DNA from: SCTD01 sp963784675
GTDB lineage: Bacteria; Actinomycetota; Actinomycetes; Mycobacteriales; SCTD01
Assembly: GCA_963784675.1 (NCBI GenBank)
Contig: CAWASE010000019.1
Span: forward strand, 434,001-498,000
DNA: 64,000 nucleotides
Reading direction: 5' to 3'
A program made the translations under genes and the position numbers. Below, one piece after another: positions 53,132-62,684 of this stretch. Under the pieces are notes generated by a model, which was not told where the DNA came from, searched no databases, and worked only from the letters and a program-made list of their open reading frames with translations. Positions within the stretch are counted from its first letter, which is position 1. Every line of letters begins with the position of its first letter.

Positions 53132-54748
53132 TCAGCCGGCGAGGTGGTCCAGGGCGGCCTGCTTGGCCCAGCGGTAGTCGGCCTTGCCGGCCGGCGAGCG
53201 CACGACGGCGTCGACCAGGACCAGCTCGCGCGGCACCTTGTAGCCGGCGACGTGCTCGCGCAGGTGCTCCTGCAGCTGCTCCAGCGCGAGCGCGGCGCCG
53301 GCCGCGGGCTGAACGACGGCGACGACCCGCTCGCCCCAGCGCTCGTCCGGGACGCCGACGACCAGGGCGTCCTCGACGGCCGGGTGGGCCTTGAGGGCGC
53401 CCTCGACCTCCTCGGGGTAGATCTTCTCGCCGCCGGTGTTGATGCACTGCGAGCCACGGCCGAGCATCCGCACGGTGCCGTCGTCCTCCAGCTGCGCTTC
53501 GTCGCCGGTGAAGGCCCAGCGCACGCCGTCGACCTCCAGGAACGTCGCCGCCGACTTCTCCGGGTCGTTGTGGTACCTGAGCGGGACGTGGCCCCGCCGG
53601 GCGACCCGACCGGTCTGACCGTCGCCGGGCTGCACCGGGGTGCCGTCGGCCAGCAGCACCTGGGTGTACTCGTTCATGGCGAAGGTGGCGCCGCCCTTGC
53701 CGCTCTTGGCGCCGAGCACGCCGGTCTCGGAGGAGCCGAGGGAGTCCACCAGCATCCGGCCCGGCAGCAGCGTGGCCAGCCGCTGCTTGGTGTGGTCCGA
53801 CAGCGGCGCGCCGCTGGAGGCGAGCACCCACAGGCTGTCGCTCTTGACCTCGTCGGGGCGCTTCTCCAGCTCGTCGAGCAGCGGCTTCACCATCGCGTCG
53901 CCGACCAGCACGATGTTGAAGACCGCTTCACGGGCGATGACGTCCCAGATCTCGTCGGCCTTGAACCGTCCCAGCGGCAGCAGCACGACCCGCCCGCCGG
54001 TGAACAGCTGGTGGAACGCCAGCCAGTGCGCCGCGGCGTGCATCAGCGGCGGGGCTGCGAGCGCCGTGATGCCGTTCTCGGGCAGGCGCGCCGCCAGCTC
54101 GTCGGGGTCGGCGACGAAGTCACCGCTCTGGACGACGTCGCCCCCGCCCATGGCGCTCTTGAAGATGTCCTCGTGCCGCCAGACGACGCCCTTGGGCATG
54201 CCGGTGGTACCGCCGGTGTAGATCAGGTACAGGTCGTCGCCGCTGCGGTCCGGGGTCTCGTCCCGGTCGGGGGCGGCGTCCTGCAGCGCCTGCTCGTAGC
54301 CCACCGCGCCCGGCACCGGCGGCCCGTCGGTGCCGTCGTCGACGTCCAGCACCAGGCGCAGCGGCGCCGCCCCGGCCAGCGCCGCCGCCGCCCGGTCGGC
54401 GAAGCCGCGGTGCACCAGCAGCGCCACGATGCCGGCGTCGTCGTAGAGGTAGCGCAGCTCGCGCTCGACGTAGCGGTAGTTGATGTTGACCGGGACGGCG
54501 CGCAGCATGAACGCGGCCAGCATCCCCTCGACGTACTCGGTGCCGTTCGCCAGCTGCAGGCCGACGGTGTCGCCCGCGCCGATCCCCGCGTCGGCGAGCA
54601 CGTTCGCCAGCCGGGTGGCCCGCTCGCGCAACGCTGCGTAGGTGAGCCTGCGGTCGCCGCAGACGAGCACCTCACGGGTGGGGTCAGCGGCGGCGACCGC
54701 CTCGAAGAGCTGGGCCAAATTGAAACGTGTTCTCGTCACCATCGGCAC
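53132..54748 (-). CDS. long-chain acyl-CoA synthetase (FadD family)
   Basis: The 538-residue protein has the adenylation P-loop LYLIYTGGTTGMPKGVVWRH, AAPPLMHAAAHWLAFHQLF, VDSLGSSETG and GRGSQCINTGGEKIYPEEVE. The catalytic Lys lies in RSPAGKADYRWAK near the C-terminus. It activates fatty acids to acyl-CoA with ATP. The GTG at 54748 has GGAAGG 6 nt upstream; an ATG at 54742 is an alternative. It lies between a serine hydrolase and a WS/DGAT gene in one direction, so it could supply that acyltransferase with acyl-CoA. Confidence 0.93.
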   Translation of the reverse strand: MPMVTRTRFNLAQLFEAVAAADPTREVLVCGDRRLTYAALRERATRLANVLADAGIGAGDTVGLQLANGTEYVEGMLAAFMLRAVPVNINYRYVERELRYLYDDAGIVALLVHRGFADRAAAALAGAAPLRLVLDVDDGTDGPPVPGAVGYEQALQDAAPDRDETPDRSGDDLYLIYTGGTTGMPKGVVWRHEDIFKSAMGGGDVVQSGDFVADPDELAARLPENGITALAAPPLMHAAAHWLAFHQLFTGGRVVLLPLGRFKADEIWDVIAREAVFNIVLVGDAMVKPLLDELEKRPDEVKSDSLWVLASSGAPLSDHTKQRLATLLPGRMLVDSLGSSETGVLGAKSGKGGATFAMNEYTQVLLADGTPVQPGDGQTGRVARRGHVPLRYHNDPEKSAATFLEVDGVRWAFTGDEAQLEDDGTVRMLGRGSQCINTGGEKIYPEEVEGALKAHPAVEDALVVGVPDERWGERVVAVVQPAAGAALALEQLQEHLREHVAGYKVPRELVLVDAVVRSPAGKADYRWAKQAALDHLAG

Positions 54749-54781
54749 TCAACACCTTCCGCGGCCGTTTCGCGAGCATTC

Positions 54782-55876
54782 TCACAACTCTGCCGCCAAC
54801 GTCGACAGCCGGTCGGACCGGACGAACGTGCGCACGACGTCGCGCTCCACCCCGTCGGTGAGGAAGCAGAAGGACAGGCCCGAGCCGGGATCGGCCCACG
54901 CGATCTGCCCCCCGAGCCCCGACCCGCCGAAGGCGCGCGGGCCCACGCCGGTGCCGAGCTCGCGCATCGCCGACCGGCCGTCGTCGCCGGCGACCAGCAG
55001 CCCGAGCGTGCGGTTGGCGGGCACCTGCGTCCAGGGGTCGGTCATCGTGTTGCGCACGTGACCGGTGCCGTCGGCCAGCACCGCGGGGTCGAACAGGCCG
55101 GCGCGGTCGTGCAGCAGCCCCTGGTAGAGCAGGGCGACGTCGGCCGCCGTCGAGACCGCGCCGGCCCCCGGCACCCCGACCGCGCGCACCGCGGGGTCGT
55201 TGTAGAGCAGCACCTCCTGCTCGGACGCCACGACCGGAGCGGTGGAACCGGCGCGGCCTTCGCCGACCGGCACCAGGTCGCGCACGTCCGCCTGCCAGCT
55301 CGGGGGGACGCCGAGCTGCAACGTGCTCAGGCCCAGCGGGTCCAGCAGCCGGGTACGGACGAGAGTCCGGTAGTCGGTGCCGGTGACGCTCTCCAGCAGC
55401 TCGGCGACGACCCAGTGCGCCGACACCGGGTGGTACTCGGTACGGCTGCCCGCCGGCCAGTCCTGGCGCCAGGTGGCGAAGCGCGCGCGGCGGCCGGCGG
55501 ACGTCGCCCCCTCGTGCGGACGCATCGGCGCGCGCGGGAAGCCGGCGGTGTGGGTGAGCAGGTGCGCCAGCGTGACCTCGGACAGGCCGTCCCGGTCGAG
55601 CTCGGGCACGAGGTCGGCCGCGCGGGTGTCGGCCTGCAGCACGCCGTCGGACAGGACCAGCCAGGTCGTCGCCGCCAGCACCGCCTTCGTCACCGACATG
55701 ACGCTGTAGCGGTCGCCGGGAGCCGCCTCGCCGAAGGTCTCGCTGAGCAGGACCTCGCCATCCCGCGCCACGGCCAGCTGGCAGCTGGGCAGCCGGCCCT
55801 CGTCGATGAGCCGACGAGCAGAGCCCAGCAGCGCGTCGACCGCTGCGCGTGGAAGAGTCACCCACCGATCTTGCAC
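54782..55876 (-). CDS. beta-lactamase-fold serine hydrolase (esterase/lipase-like)
   Basis: The 364-residue protein has the class C/esterase VIII active site: Ser-x-x-Lys in YSVMSVTKAVLAA, Tyr in RTEYHPVSAHWVVAEL and a C-terminal FGGSGLGGQIAWADPGSG in place of the KTG box. Mycobacterial relatives (LipL, LipD) hydrolyse esters of lipids. There is no signal peptide. The operon context suggests lipid turnover. The ATG at 55876 is divergent from the second WS/DGAT gene. Confidence 0.88.
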   Translation of the reverse strand: MQDRWVTLPRAAVDALLGSARRLIDEGRLPSCQLAVARDGEVLLSETFGEAAPGDRYSVMSVTKAVLAATTWLVLSDGVLQADTRAADLVPELDRDGLSEVTLAHLLTHTAGFPRAPMRPHEGATSAGRRARFATWRQDWPAGSRTEYHPVSAHWVVAELLESVTGTDYRTLVRTRLLDPLGLSTLQLGVPPSWQADVRDLVPVGEGRAGSTAPVVASEQEVLLYNDPAVRAVGVPGAGAVSTAADVALLYQGLLHDRAGLFDPAVLADGTGHVRNTMTDPWTQVPANRTLGLLVAGDDGRSAMRELGTGVGPRAFGGSGLGGQIAWADPGSGLSFCFLTDGVERDVVRTFVRSDRLSTLAAEL

Positions 55877-55931
55877 GTTGCGGCTCTCTCGGGCAGCGTG
55901 CGAGTCCTGACCCCCTGGCTGGAGGCGTTGC

Positions 55932-57344
55932 GTGGTCGTGCGACTGACCGGAGTGGATGCGGGGTTCCTCTACATGGAAACCCCCAGCCTGCACATGCAC
56001 ACGCTGAAGGTCGCGCTCGTCGACGTGAGCGAGGTGGCCGGCGGCGCCGGGCTCGGGCGCCTGCGCACCGAGCTGGCCCAGCGGCTGCACCTGCTGCCGC
56101 CGTTCCACCAGCGGGTCGTCGACGTCCCGTTCCACCTGCACCACCCCGTCTGGGTGCAGGAGGCCGACGTCGACACCGAGCACCACCTGCGGCTGCGCAC
56201 CGTGGCCGCGCCCGGGGGGATGGCTGAGCTGGACGCCGTCATCGGGCACATCGCCTCGACGCCGCTGGACCGCTCGCGGCCGCTGTGGGAGATGACCCTC
56301 GTCGAGGGCCTGGCCGACGGGCGGGTCGCGATCGTCACCAAGATGCACCACGCGCTCGCCGACGGCATGGCGGCCAACGCGCTGCTGGCGAACGTCATGG
56401 ACGCTCTGGACGGACCGACGATCCTGCCGTCCTCCTCGCCGCCGGGCGAGCGGGTGCCCTCCGGCGCCGAGCTCGTGCGCGACGCGCTGAAGGACGCCAT
56501 CCTGCAGATCGGCTGGGTCCCTGAGCTGCTGCGCTTCACCGCGCGCGGGCTGCGCAGCGCCGCTGCGCACCGCCGCGACACCGACACCGCCACGCCGCGG
56601 CCGATCCTGGACACCCCGGCCGCCTCTTTCAACGGGGCGATCACGGCCCGTCGCTCGTTCTCGACGGCGTCGCTGTCGATCGAGGACGCCAAGCGGGTCA
56701 AGGTGGCTTTCGGCGTGACGCTGAACGACGTCGTGCTGGGCATCGTCGCCGGTGCGCTGCGCGCCTGGATGGACGAGCGCGGCGAGCACCCGACGGGCTC
56801 GCTGACGGCCGGCGTGCCCATCGCCACCGACGTCAAGGGCTCACCGGCGCGGCTGCACGGAAACCGCGTGTCGAACCTGTTCACGTCGCTGTGCACCGAC
56901 CTGGACGACCCGGTCGAGCGGCTGCGCGCGATCTCCAGGGTCACCCACTCGGCGAAGGGGCTGCAGCGGGCGATGGGCAGCGACCTGCTCGAGCGGTGGT
57001 GGCAGTTCACCCCGCCGCGCCCGTTCGCGCTGTTCATGAAGGCCTACTCGCGGCTGCGCGCCGCCGACCTGCACAAGGCCCCGTTCAACCTGGTCGTGAG
57101 CAACGTGCCCGGGCCGCCGGTACCGGTGGCGATCGCGGGCGCCCGGCTGACCGAGCTGTACTCGGTGGGGCCGATCCTGGAAGGCATCGGGTTGAACATC
57201 ACGGTCTGGTCCTACCTGGACCGGCTGGCGTTCTCGGCGCTGACCTGCCCGGACCGGCTGCCCGACCTGCCCGCGCTGGTGGCGCACCTGCAGCCCGCGC
57301 TGGACGAGCTGCTGGCGCGGGTGGAGCTGGCCGAAGCTGGGTAG
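55932..57344 (+). CDS. WS/DGAT acyltransferase (wax ester synthase/diacylglycerol acyltransferase)
   Basis: The 470-residue protein is intact. LTGVDAGFLYMETPSLHMHTLKV opens it, and the catalytic motif is complete in MHHALADGMAANALL (HHxxxDG). VTLNDVVLGIVAGALRAWM with the conserved ND, and NLVVSNVPGPPVPVAIAGARL with PLF/LP-region residues, are as expected. It makes triacylglycerol or wax ester at the inner leaflet. It is the active-looking counterpart of the altered copy at 51.7-53.1 kb. The start is the GTG at 55932. Confidence 0.95.
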   Translation: MVVRLTGVDAGFLYMETPSLHMHTLKVALVDVSEVAGGAGLGRLRTELAQRLHLLPPFHQRVVDVPFHLHHPVWVQEADVDTEHHLRLRTVAAPGGMAELDAVIGHIASTPLDRSRPLWEMTLVEGLADGRVAIVTKMHHALADGMAANALLANVMDALDGPTILPSSSPPGERVPSGAELVRDALKDAILQIGWVPELLRFTARGLRSAAAHRRDTDTATPRPILDTPAASFNGAITARRSFSTASLSIEDAKRVKVAFGVTLNDVVLGIVAGALRAWMDERGEHPTGSLTAGVPIATDVKGSPARLHGNRVSNLFTSLCTDLDDPVERLRAISRVTHSAKGLQRAMGSDLLERWWQFTPPRPFALFMKAYSRLRAADLHKAPFNLVVSNVPGPPVPVAIAGARLTELYSVGPILEGIGLNITVWSYLDRLAFSALTCPDRLPDLPALVAHLQPALDELLARVELAEAG

Positions 57345-57402
57345 AACGTGTTCCACCTAGGCTGTGGCCCGGGGAACCGTTCATCGACGCCTGGAGGCTC
57401 CT

Positions 57403-58314
57403 GTGGCCGCACGTGACCGAGTGATGGACCTGGCACGCAACCGCCTGCCGATGCCGCCGATGCAGAGCGTGCCGCAGGGACGCATGGTCGAGCTGCCGGG
57501 CCGGGGCACCACCTACGTGCTGGACGTGCCGGGACCCGAGGGCGCACCGACCGTCGTCCTGCTGCACGCGCTCGGCTGCACGGCCACGCTGAACTACTAC
57601 GCCCAGCTCGAGAGCCTGTCGCAGCACTACCGCGTGCTGGCGTTCGACCAGCGCTGGCACGGCCGGGGCATCCGCTCCTCACGCTTCACCTTCGAGGACT
57701 GCGCCGACGACACCGCCGCGCTGCTGGACGTGCTCGAGATCCCGAGCGCCATCGTCGTCGGGTACTCGATGGGCGGGGCGCTGGCGCAGCTGGCGTGGCT
57801 GCGGCACGCCGAGCGCGTCGACGGCCTCGTGCTCGCCGCCACCGCGCGCAACTGGCGCGGCAAGCGGCACGAGAAGCTCTTCTTCCCGGTGGTCGGGGCG
57901 GCGATGCGTCCGCTGTCGCCGTATGCCCGGGTGCGGGTGGAGCGGATCGGCTCGGTGCTGCCGCAGACCTGCTTCGAGGCCGCCGATGCCGCGGCGCTGG
58001 GCCGGGCCGAGTGGCGCAGCACCAGCCTGTGGACCACCCCCGCGGTTCTCGCCGCGCTCGGACGCTTCAACTCCGCGCCGTGGATCGGTGAGGTCGACGT
58101 CCCGACCGCGGTCGTGGTGACCACCCGCGACCGGACCGTGCCGCACCCCCGGCAGCGCCGGCTGGCCGCCGCAATCGACGGCGCGGAGGTCTTCGAGGTC
58201 GCCGGCGGGCACAGCTCTATCGTCATGAAGGCGGACCTGTTCGGGGCGGCGCTGCAGCAGGCGCTCGCCAGCGTGAGCAGCCGGGCGGCGAGCCCCCGGT
58301 CCCTGTCTGCCTGA
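57403..58314 (+). CDS. alpha/beta hydrolase
   Basis: The 303-residue protein has VVLLHALGCTATLNYY (oxyanion region), FDQRWHGRG, the nucleophile elbow VVGYSMGGALAQLAWL with Ser in GYSMG, TTRDRTVPHPRQ with the acid and AGGHSSIVM with the His. The GTG at 57403 follows GGAGG by 5 nt, which decides the start over a GTG at 57364. It lies 58 bases behind the WS/DGAT gene, so a lipase or esterase role in the same pathway is plausible. Confidence 0.9.
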   Translation: MAARDRVMDLARNRLPMPPMQSVPQGRMVELPGRGTTYVLDVPGPEGAPTVVLLHALGCTATLNYYAQLESLSQHYRVLAFDQRWHGRGIRSSRFTFEDCADDTAALLDVLEIPSAIVVGYSMGGALAQLAWLRHAERVDGLVLAATARNWRGKRHEKLFFPVVGAAMRPLSPYARVRVERIGSVLPQTCFEAADAAALGRAEWRSTSLWTTPAVLAALGRFNSAPWIGEVDVPTAVVVTTRDRTVPHPRQRRLAAAIDGAEVFEVAGGHSSIVMKADLFGAALQQALASVSSRAASPRSLSA

Positions 58315-58339
58315 CCGCCGACCAGCGCGGGCGCCGCCG

Positions 58340-59038
58340 TCAGGGCGTGAGGTCGCTGGCCAGCATCGCGTCGAGGGCACCGATCTCGCCGTCGGTGCGG
58401 AAGGTGGCACCGGTGCGGTCCAGCCGGCGCCACAGCAGGAGCAGCAGGTCGACGTCCGGTGCGGTGAGCGTGGCGGCCGGGTCGCCGTCGCCGAGCAACC
58501 ACGCTCGACCGGAGTCGGCGCCGACCAGGCGGACCGCCGCGGCCGGCAACGTGCTGCGACCGAGCCTGAGCTGACGCGGCAGGAACCCGGTCACGACCTC
58601 CTCGACACCGTCCGCCGCGGCAGCGGGGTCGACGGGCCTCTGGACCGCACCGACGGCACGCTGCGCGTCGATGCGGTGCACCAGCGTCTCGAAGGCCTGC
58701 CGGCGCGCCCACGACGCGGCGGTGCGCGGTGGCAGGAACGTCCAGGCGGGAGCGTGCGGATCGGCAGCCAGCAGCGCCTGCAGCTCGGCGGCACCCTCGT
58801 CGAACCAGTCGGCGAGGTCGAGGTCGTCGACCACAGCGTCGCGCTGTGCCGGCGGGCCGTCGGCGCCCACGCTGTCAGCGCCCCAACGGTGCACCGTCCC
58901 CAGGTGCAGCGTCAGGTCGCGCAGCGTCCAGCCGGGGCAGGCGTCGACGGGGGCCTCCAGCGAACCGCCGCGCAGCGCCGCCGAGTACGCGGCGACCTCG
59001 ACCGCGAGCAGGTCGAGGTGCGCCGCGGGTTCCATCAC
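58340..59038 (-). CDS. mycothiol-dependent maleylpyruvate isomerase-like DinB-fold protein
   Basis: The 232-residue protein has the TIGR03083 pattern: VDACPGWTLRDLTLHLGTVHRWG near the N-terminus and RRQAFETLVHRIDAQRAVG, whose His residues bind metal. A C-terminal domain with GDGDPAATLTAPDVDLLLLLWRR completes it. The family includes mycothiol S-conjugate-using enzymes, but most members are unassigned. The ATG at 59038 follows the sucB stop by 8 nt, so it ends the lpd-sucB transcript. Confidence 0.85.
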   Translation of the reverse strand: MMEPAAHLDLLAVEVAAYSAALRGGSLEAPVDACPGWTLRDLTLHLGTVHRWGADSVGADGPPAQRDAVVDDLDLADWFDEGAAELQALLAADPHAPAWTFLPPRTAASWARRQAFETLVHRIDAQRAVGAVQRPVDPAAAADGVEEVVTGFLPRQLRLGRSTLPAAAVRLVGADSGRAWLLGDGDPAATLTAPDVDLLLLLWRRLDRTGATFRTDGEIGALDAMLASDLTP

Positions 59039-59046
59039 GGACCTGC

Positions 59047-60546
<1,500 letters not shown>

Positions 60547-60621
60547 GGTGGGGAATCGGTTCCAATCTGGCGGACGAACGAGCGGGCGAACGTGCGGTGG
60601 CGGGCGGTGTGGCCCGCGGGA

Positions 60622-62019
60622 TCAGCTGTGGCTGTGCAGCGGCTTGCCGGCCAGCGCCAGGTGCGCCTCGCCGACGGCCTCCGACATCGTCGGGTGCGGG
60701 TGGATCAGCTGGGCGACCTCCGAGGGCAGCGCCTCCCAGTTGGTGATCAGCTGCGCCTCGGCGATCAGCTCACCGACGCGCTCGCCCACCATGTGCACGC
60801 CCAGGACCGGACCGTCCTTGGACGCGAGCACCTTGACGGCACCGGCGGTGCCCAGGATGCGGGCCTTGCCGTTGCCGGCGAGGTCGTAGACGGCCTCGAC
60901 GACCTCGTAGCCGCGCTCCTCCGCCACCTTGCGGGTGATGCCGACCGAGGCGACCTCGGGGGAGGAGTAGGTGACCCGCGGGACGCCGTCGTAGTCGATG
61001 GGCGTCACGTTCAGCCCGGCCAGGCGCTCGGCGACCAGGATGCCCTCGGCGAAGCCGACGTGGGCCAGCTGCAGGGTCGGGATGAGGTCGCCGACGGCGC
61101 TGATGGTCGGGACGCTGGTCTGGCAGTAGGCGTCGACCTCGACGAAGCCGCGGTTGAGGGTGACGCCGGCCTGCTCGTAGCCGAGGTCGGCCGAGACCGG
61201 CCCGCGCCCGATGGCGACCAGCAGCAGGTCTGCGTCGATCGTCTTCCCGCCCTCCAGGGTCACGGTGACACCGCTGTCGGTGTGCTCGACCTTCTCGAAC
61301 CGGGCGCCGAGCTCGCTCTTGATGCCACGCTTGCGGAACGCCCGCTCGAGCAGCTTGGACGAGGACTCCTCCTCCAGCGGTACCAGGTGCGGCAGGGCCT
61401 CGACGATCGTGACCTCGGCGCCGAACGAGCGCCAGACGGACGCGAACTCGCAGCCGATCGCACCGGCGCCCAGGATGACGACCGAGCCGGGGATGGTGTC
61501 CATGCCCAGGGCGTCGTCGCTGGTGAGGACCTTCTCGTGGTCGATCTCCAGCCCGGGGATCGAGCGCGGCACCGAGCCGGTGGCCAGCAGCACGTGGGCG
61601 GCCTCGACGGTGCGCGAGCCGCCGTCGGCGAGCGAGACCTCGACCGACGTCGCCGACGCGAGCGTGCCCGTGCCCTGCAGCACCTCGATCTTGCGGCTCT
61701 TCACCAGCCCTGTGAGCCCCTTGAACAGACCCTCGACGACCTTGTCCTTGTACTTGTTGACCCCGGCCATGTCGACGGACTCGAAGGTGCCGTTGACGCC
61801 GAACTGCGCCGACTCCTTGATGACGTCGACGGTCTCGGCCGAGTGCAGCAACGCCTTGGTCGGGATGCAACCGCGGTGCAGGCAGGTGCCACCGACCTTG
61901 TCCTTCTCGACCATGACGACGCGGAGGCCGAGCTCGGCCGCGCGCAGGGCGGCCGCGTAGCCCCCGCTGCCGCCGCCGAGCACGACCAGGTCGACCGGGG
62001 TGTCTGCTGGCGCGGTCAC
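60622..62019 (-). CDS. lpd: dihydrolipoyl dehydrogenase
   Basis: The 465-residue flavoprotein has DLVVLGGGSGGYAAALRAAELG (FAD), the redox disulfide GGTCLHRGCIPTKALLHS, the NAD site VILGAGAIGCEFASVWRSFG and the catalytic His-Glu in IHPHPTMSEAVGEA. It reoxidises lipoyl groups of the E2 encoded next. The GTG at 62019 has GGGAG about 8 nt upstream. The leader carries a four-copy tandem repeat. Confidence 0.96.
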   Translation of the reverse strand: MTAPADTPVDLVVLGGGSGGYAAALRAAELGLRVVMVEKDKVGGTCLHRGCIPTKALLHSAETVDVIKESAQFGVNGTFESVDMAGVNKYKDKVVEGLFKGLTGLVKSRKIEVLQGTGTLASATSVEVSLADGGSRTVEAAHVLLATGSVPRSIPGLEIDHEKVLTSDDALGMDTIPGSVVILGAGAIGCEFASVWRSFGAEVTIVEALPHLVPLEEESSSKLLERAFRKRGIKSELGARFEKVEHTDSGVTVTLEGGKTIDADLLLVAIGRGPVSADLGYEQAGVTLNRGFVEVDAYCQTSVPTISAVGDLIPTLQLAHVGFAEGILVAERLAGLNVTPIDYDGVPRVTYSSPEVASVGITRKVAEERGYEVVEAVYDLAGNGKARILGTAGAVKVLASKDGPVLGVHMVGERVGELIAEAQLITNWEALPSEVAQLIHPHPTMSEAVGEAHLALAGKPLHSHS

Positions 62020-62028
62020 GGCTGCTGC

Positions 62029-62091
62029 TCCCGTCGCGTGGGGTCCTGTCGCGTGGGGTCCTGTCGCATGGTGGGTCCTGTCGCAGAGGGG
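62029..62091 (-). repeat. 15-bp tandem repeat in the lpd leader, about 4 imperfect copies
   Basis: On the plus strand the unit is CCTGTCGCGTGGGGT, with variants CGCATGGTGGGT and CGCAGAGGGG. On the coding (minus) strand each copy reads CGACAGGACCC or similar. It lies 10 to 70 bases ahead of the lpd start and does not continue the coding frame sensibly. Confidence 0.85.
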
Positions 62092-62267
62092 AGGTCCGGT
62101 CGGGTCACGACGGGGGACCGCCGGGGGTGCTGGCGCAGAAGGTGAGCCGCAAGGCATCCTTCCACCTGACAGTGACAGGTGCGAACGGCCCCGCCGCATT
62201 CCGGCCGGAGCAGACTGAGCCGTCAGGGGCCGAGCTGTCAGGGACAGCACCAGCGACAGGAGCGACA

Positions 62268-62610
62268 GTGGGACTGCGAGACCGGCTCAGGCGCGAGCGG
62301 CCGGGCACCGTGCGCACGGCCCAGTCCAGACGACCTGGACCACCTGCAGGCGTGGGCCGAGACCCGTCGCGGGGTCGAGGGGTTCGTCGAGCCCCAGACG
62401 GCCACGACCGCGACGACCCTGGTGCTGGTGGCTCACGACGGCGAGTGGACGCGTCGGCGCGTCGACTCGCCCAAGGCGGCGTTCGTCTTCGGGCAGAAGG
62501 CCGGCATGCCCGTGTACGACGTGGCGGCCGTCGGCTACCCGCCGCGGATGAGGGAGTGGACGGCGCGGCGCAAGGCTGCCGGCGACACCGGCGTGCCGCG
62601 CACCCCCTGA
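62268..62610 (+). CDS. small conserved actinobacterial protein between lpd and pepA, one frameshift
   Basis: About 114 residues. GLRDRLRRERPGTVRTAQ leads to DDLDHLQAWAETRRGVEGFVEP, TLVLVAHDGEWTRRRVDSPKAAFVF and MPVYDVAAVGYPPRMREWTARR. I recall a Streptomyces protein of this form in the same place (between lpd and a leucyl aminopeptidase gene), sometimes labelled oxidoreductase without evidence. The GTG at 62268 follows AGGAG by 5 nt. One indel near 62328 (extra base or two missing) breaks the frame. Confidence 0.78.
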
Positions 62611-62638
62611 CCGACCGGCGTCCCCTACCGGCGTCCCC

Positions 62639-62684
62639 GACCGGCCCTCCCGGGCGTCACCGACCGGCCCTCCCGGGCGTCACC
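62639..62684. repeat. 23-bp tandem duplication at the pepA end
   Basis: A 23-base unit starting CGACCGGCCCTCCCGGGCG is present twice in direct succession, with related GACCGGCGTCCCC units before it and CGACCGGCGGCGAG after it. The pepA stop (62680) lies at the edge of the array. It fills the spacer between two convergent genes. Confidence 0.75.
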
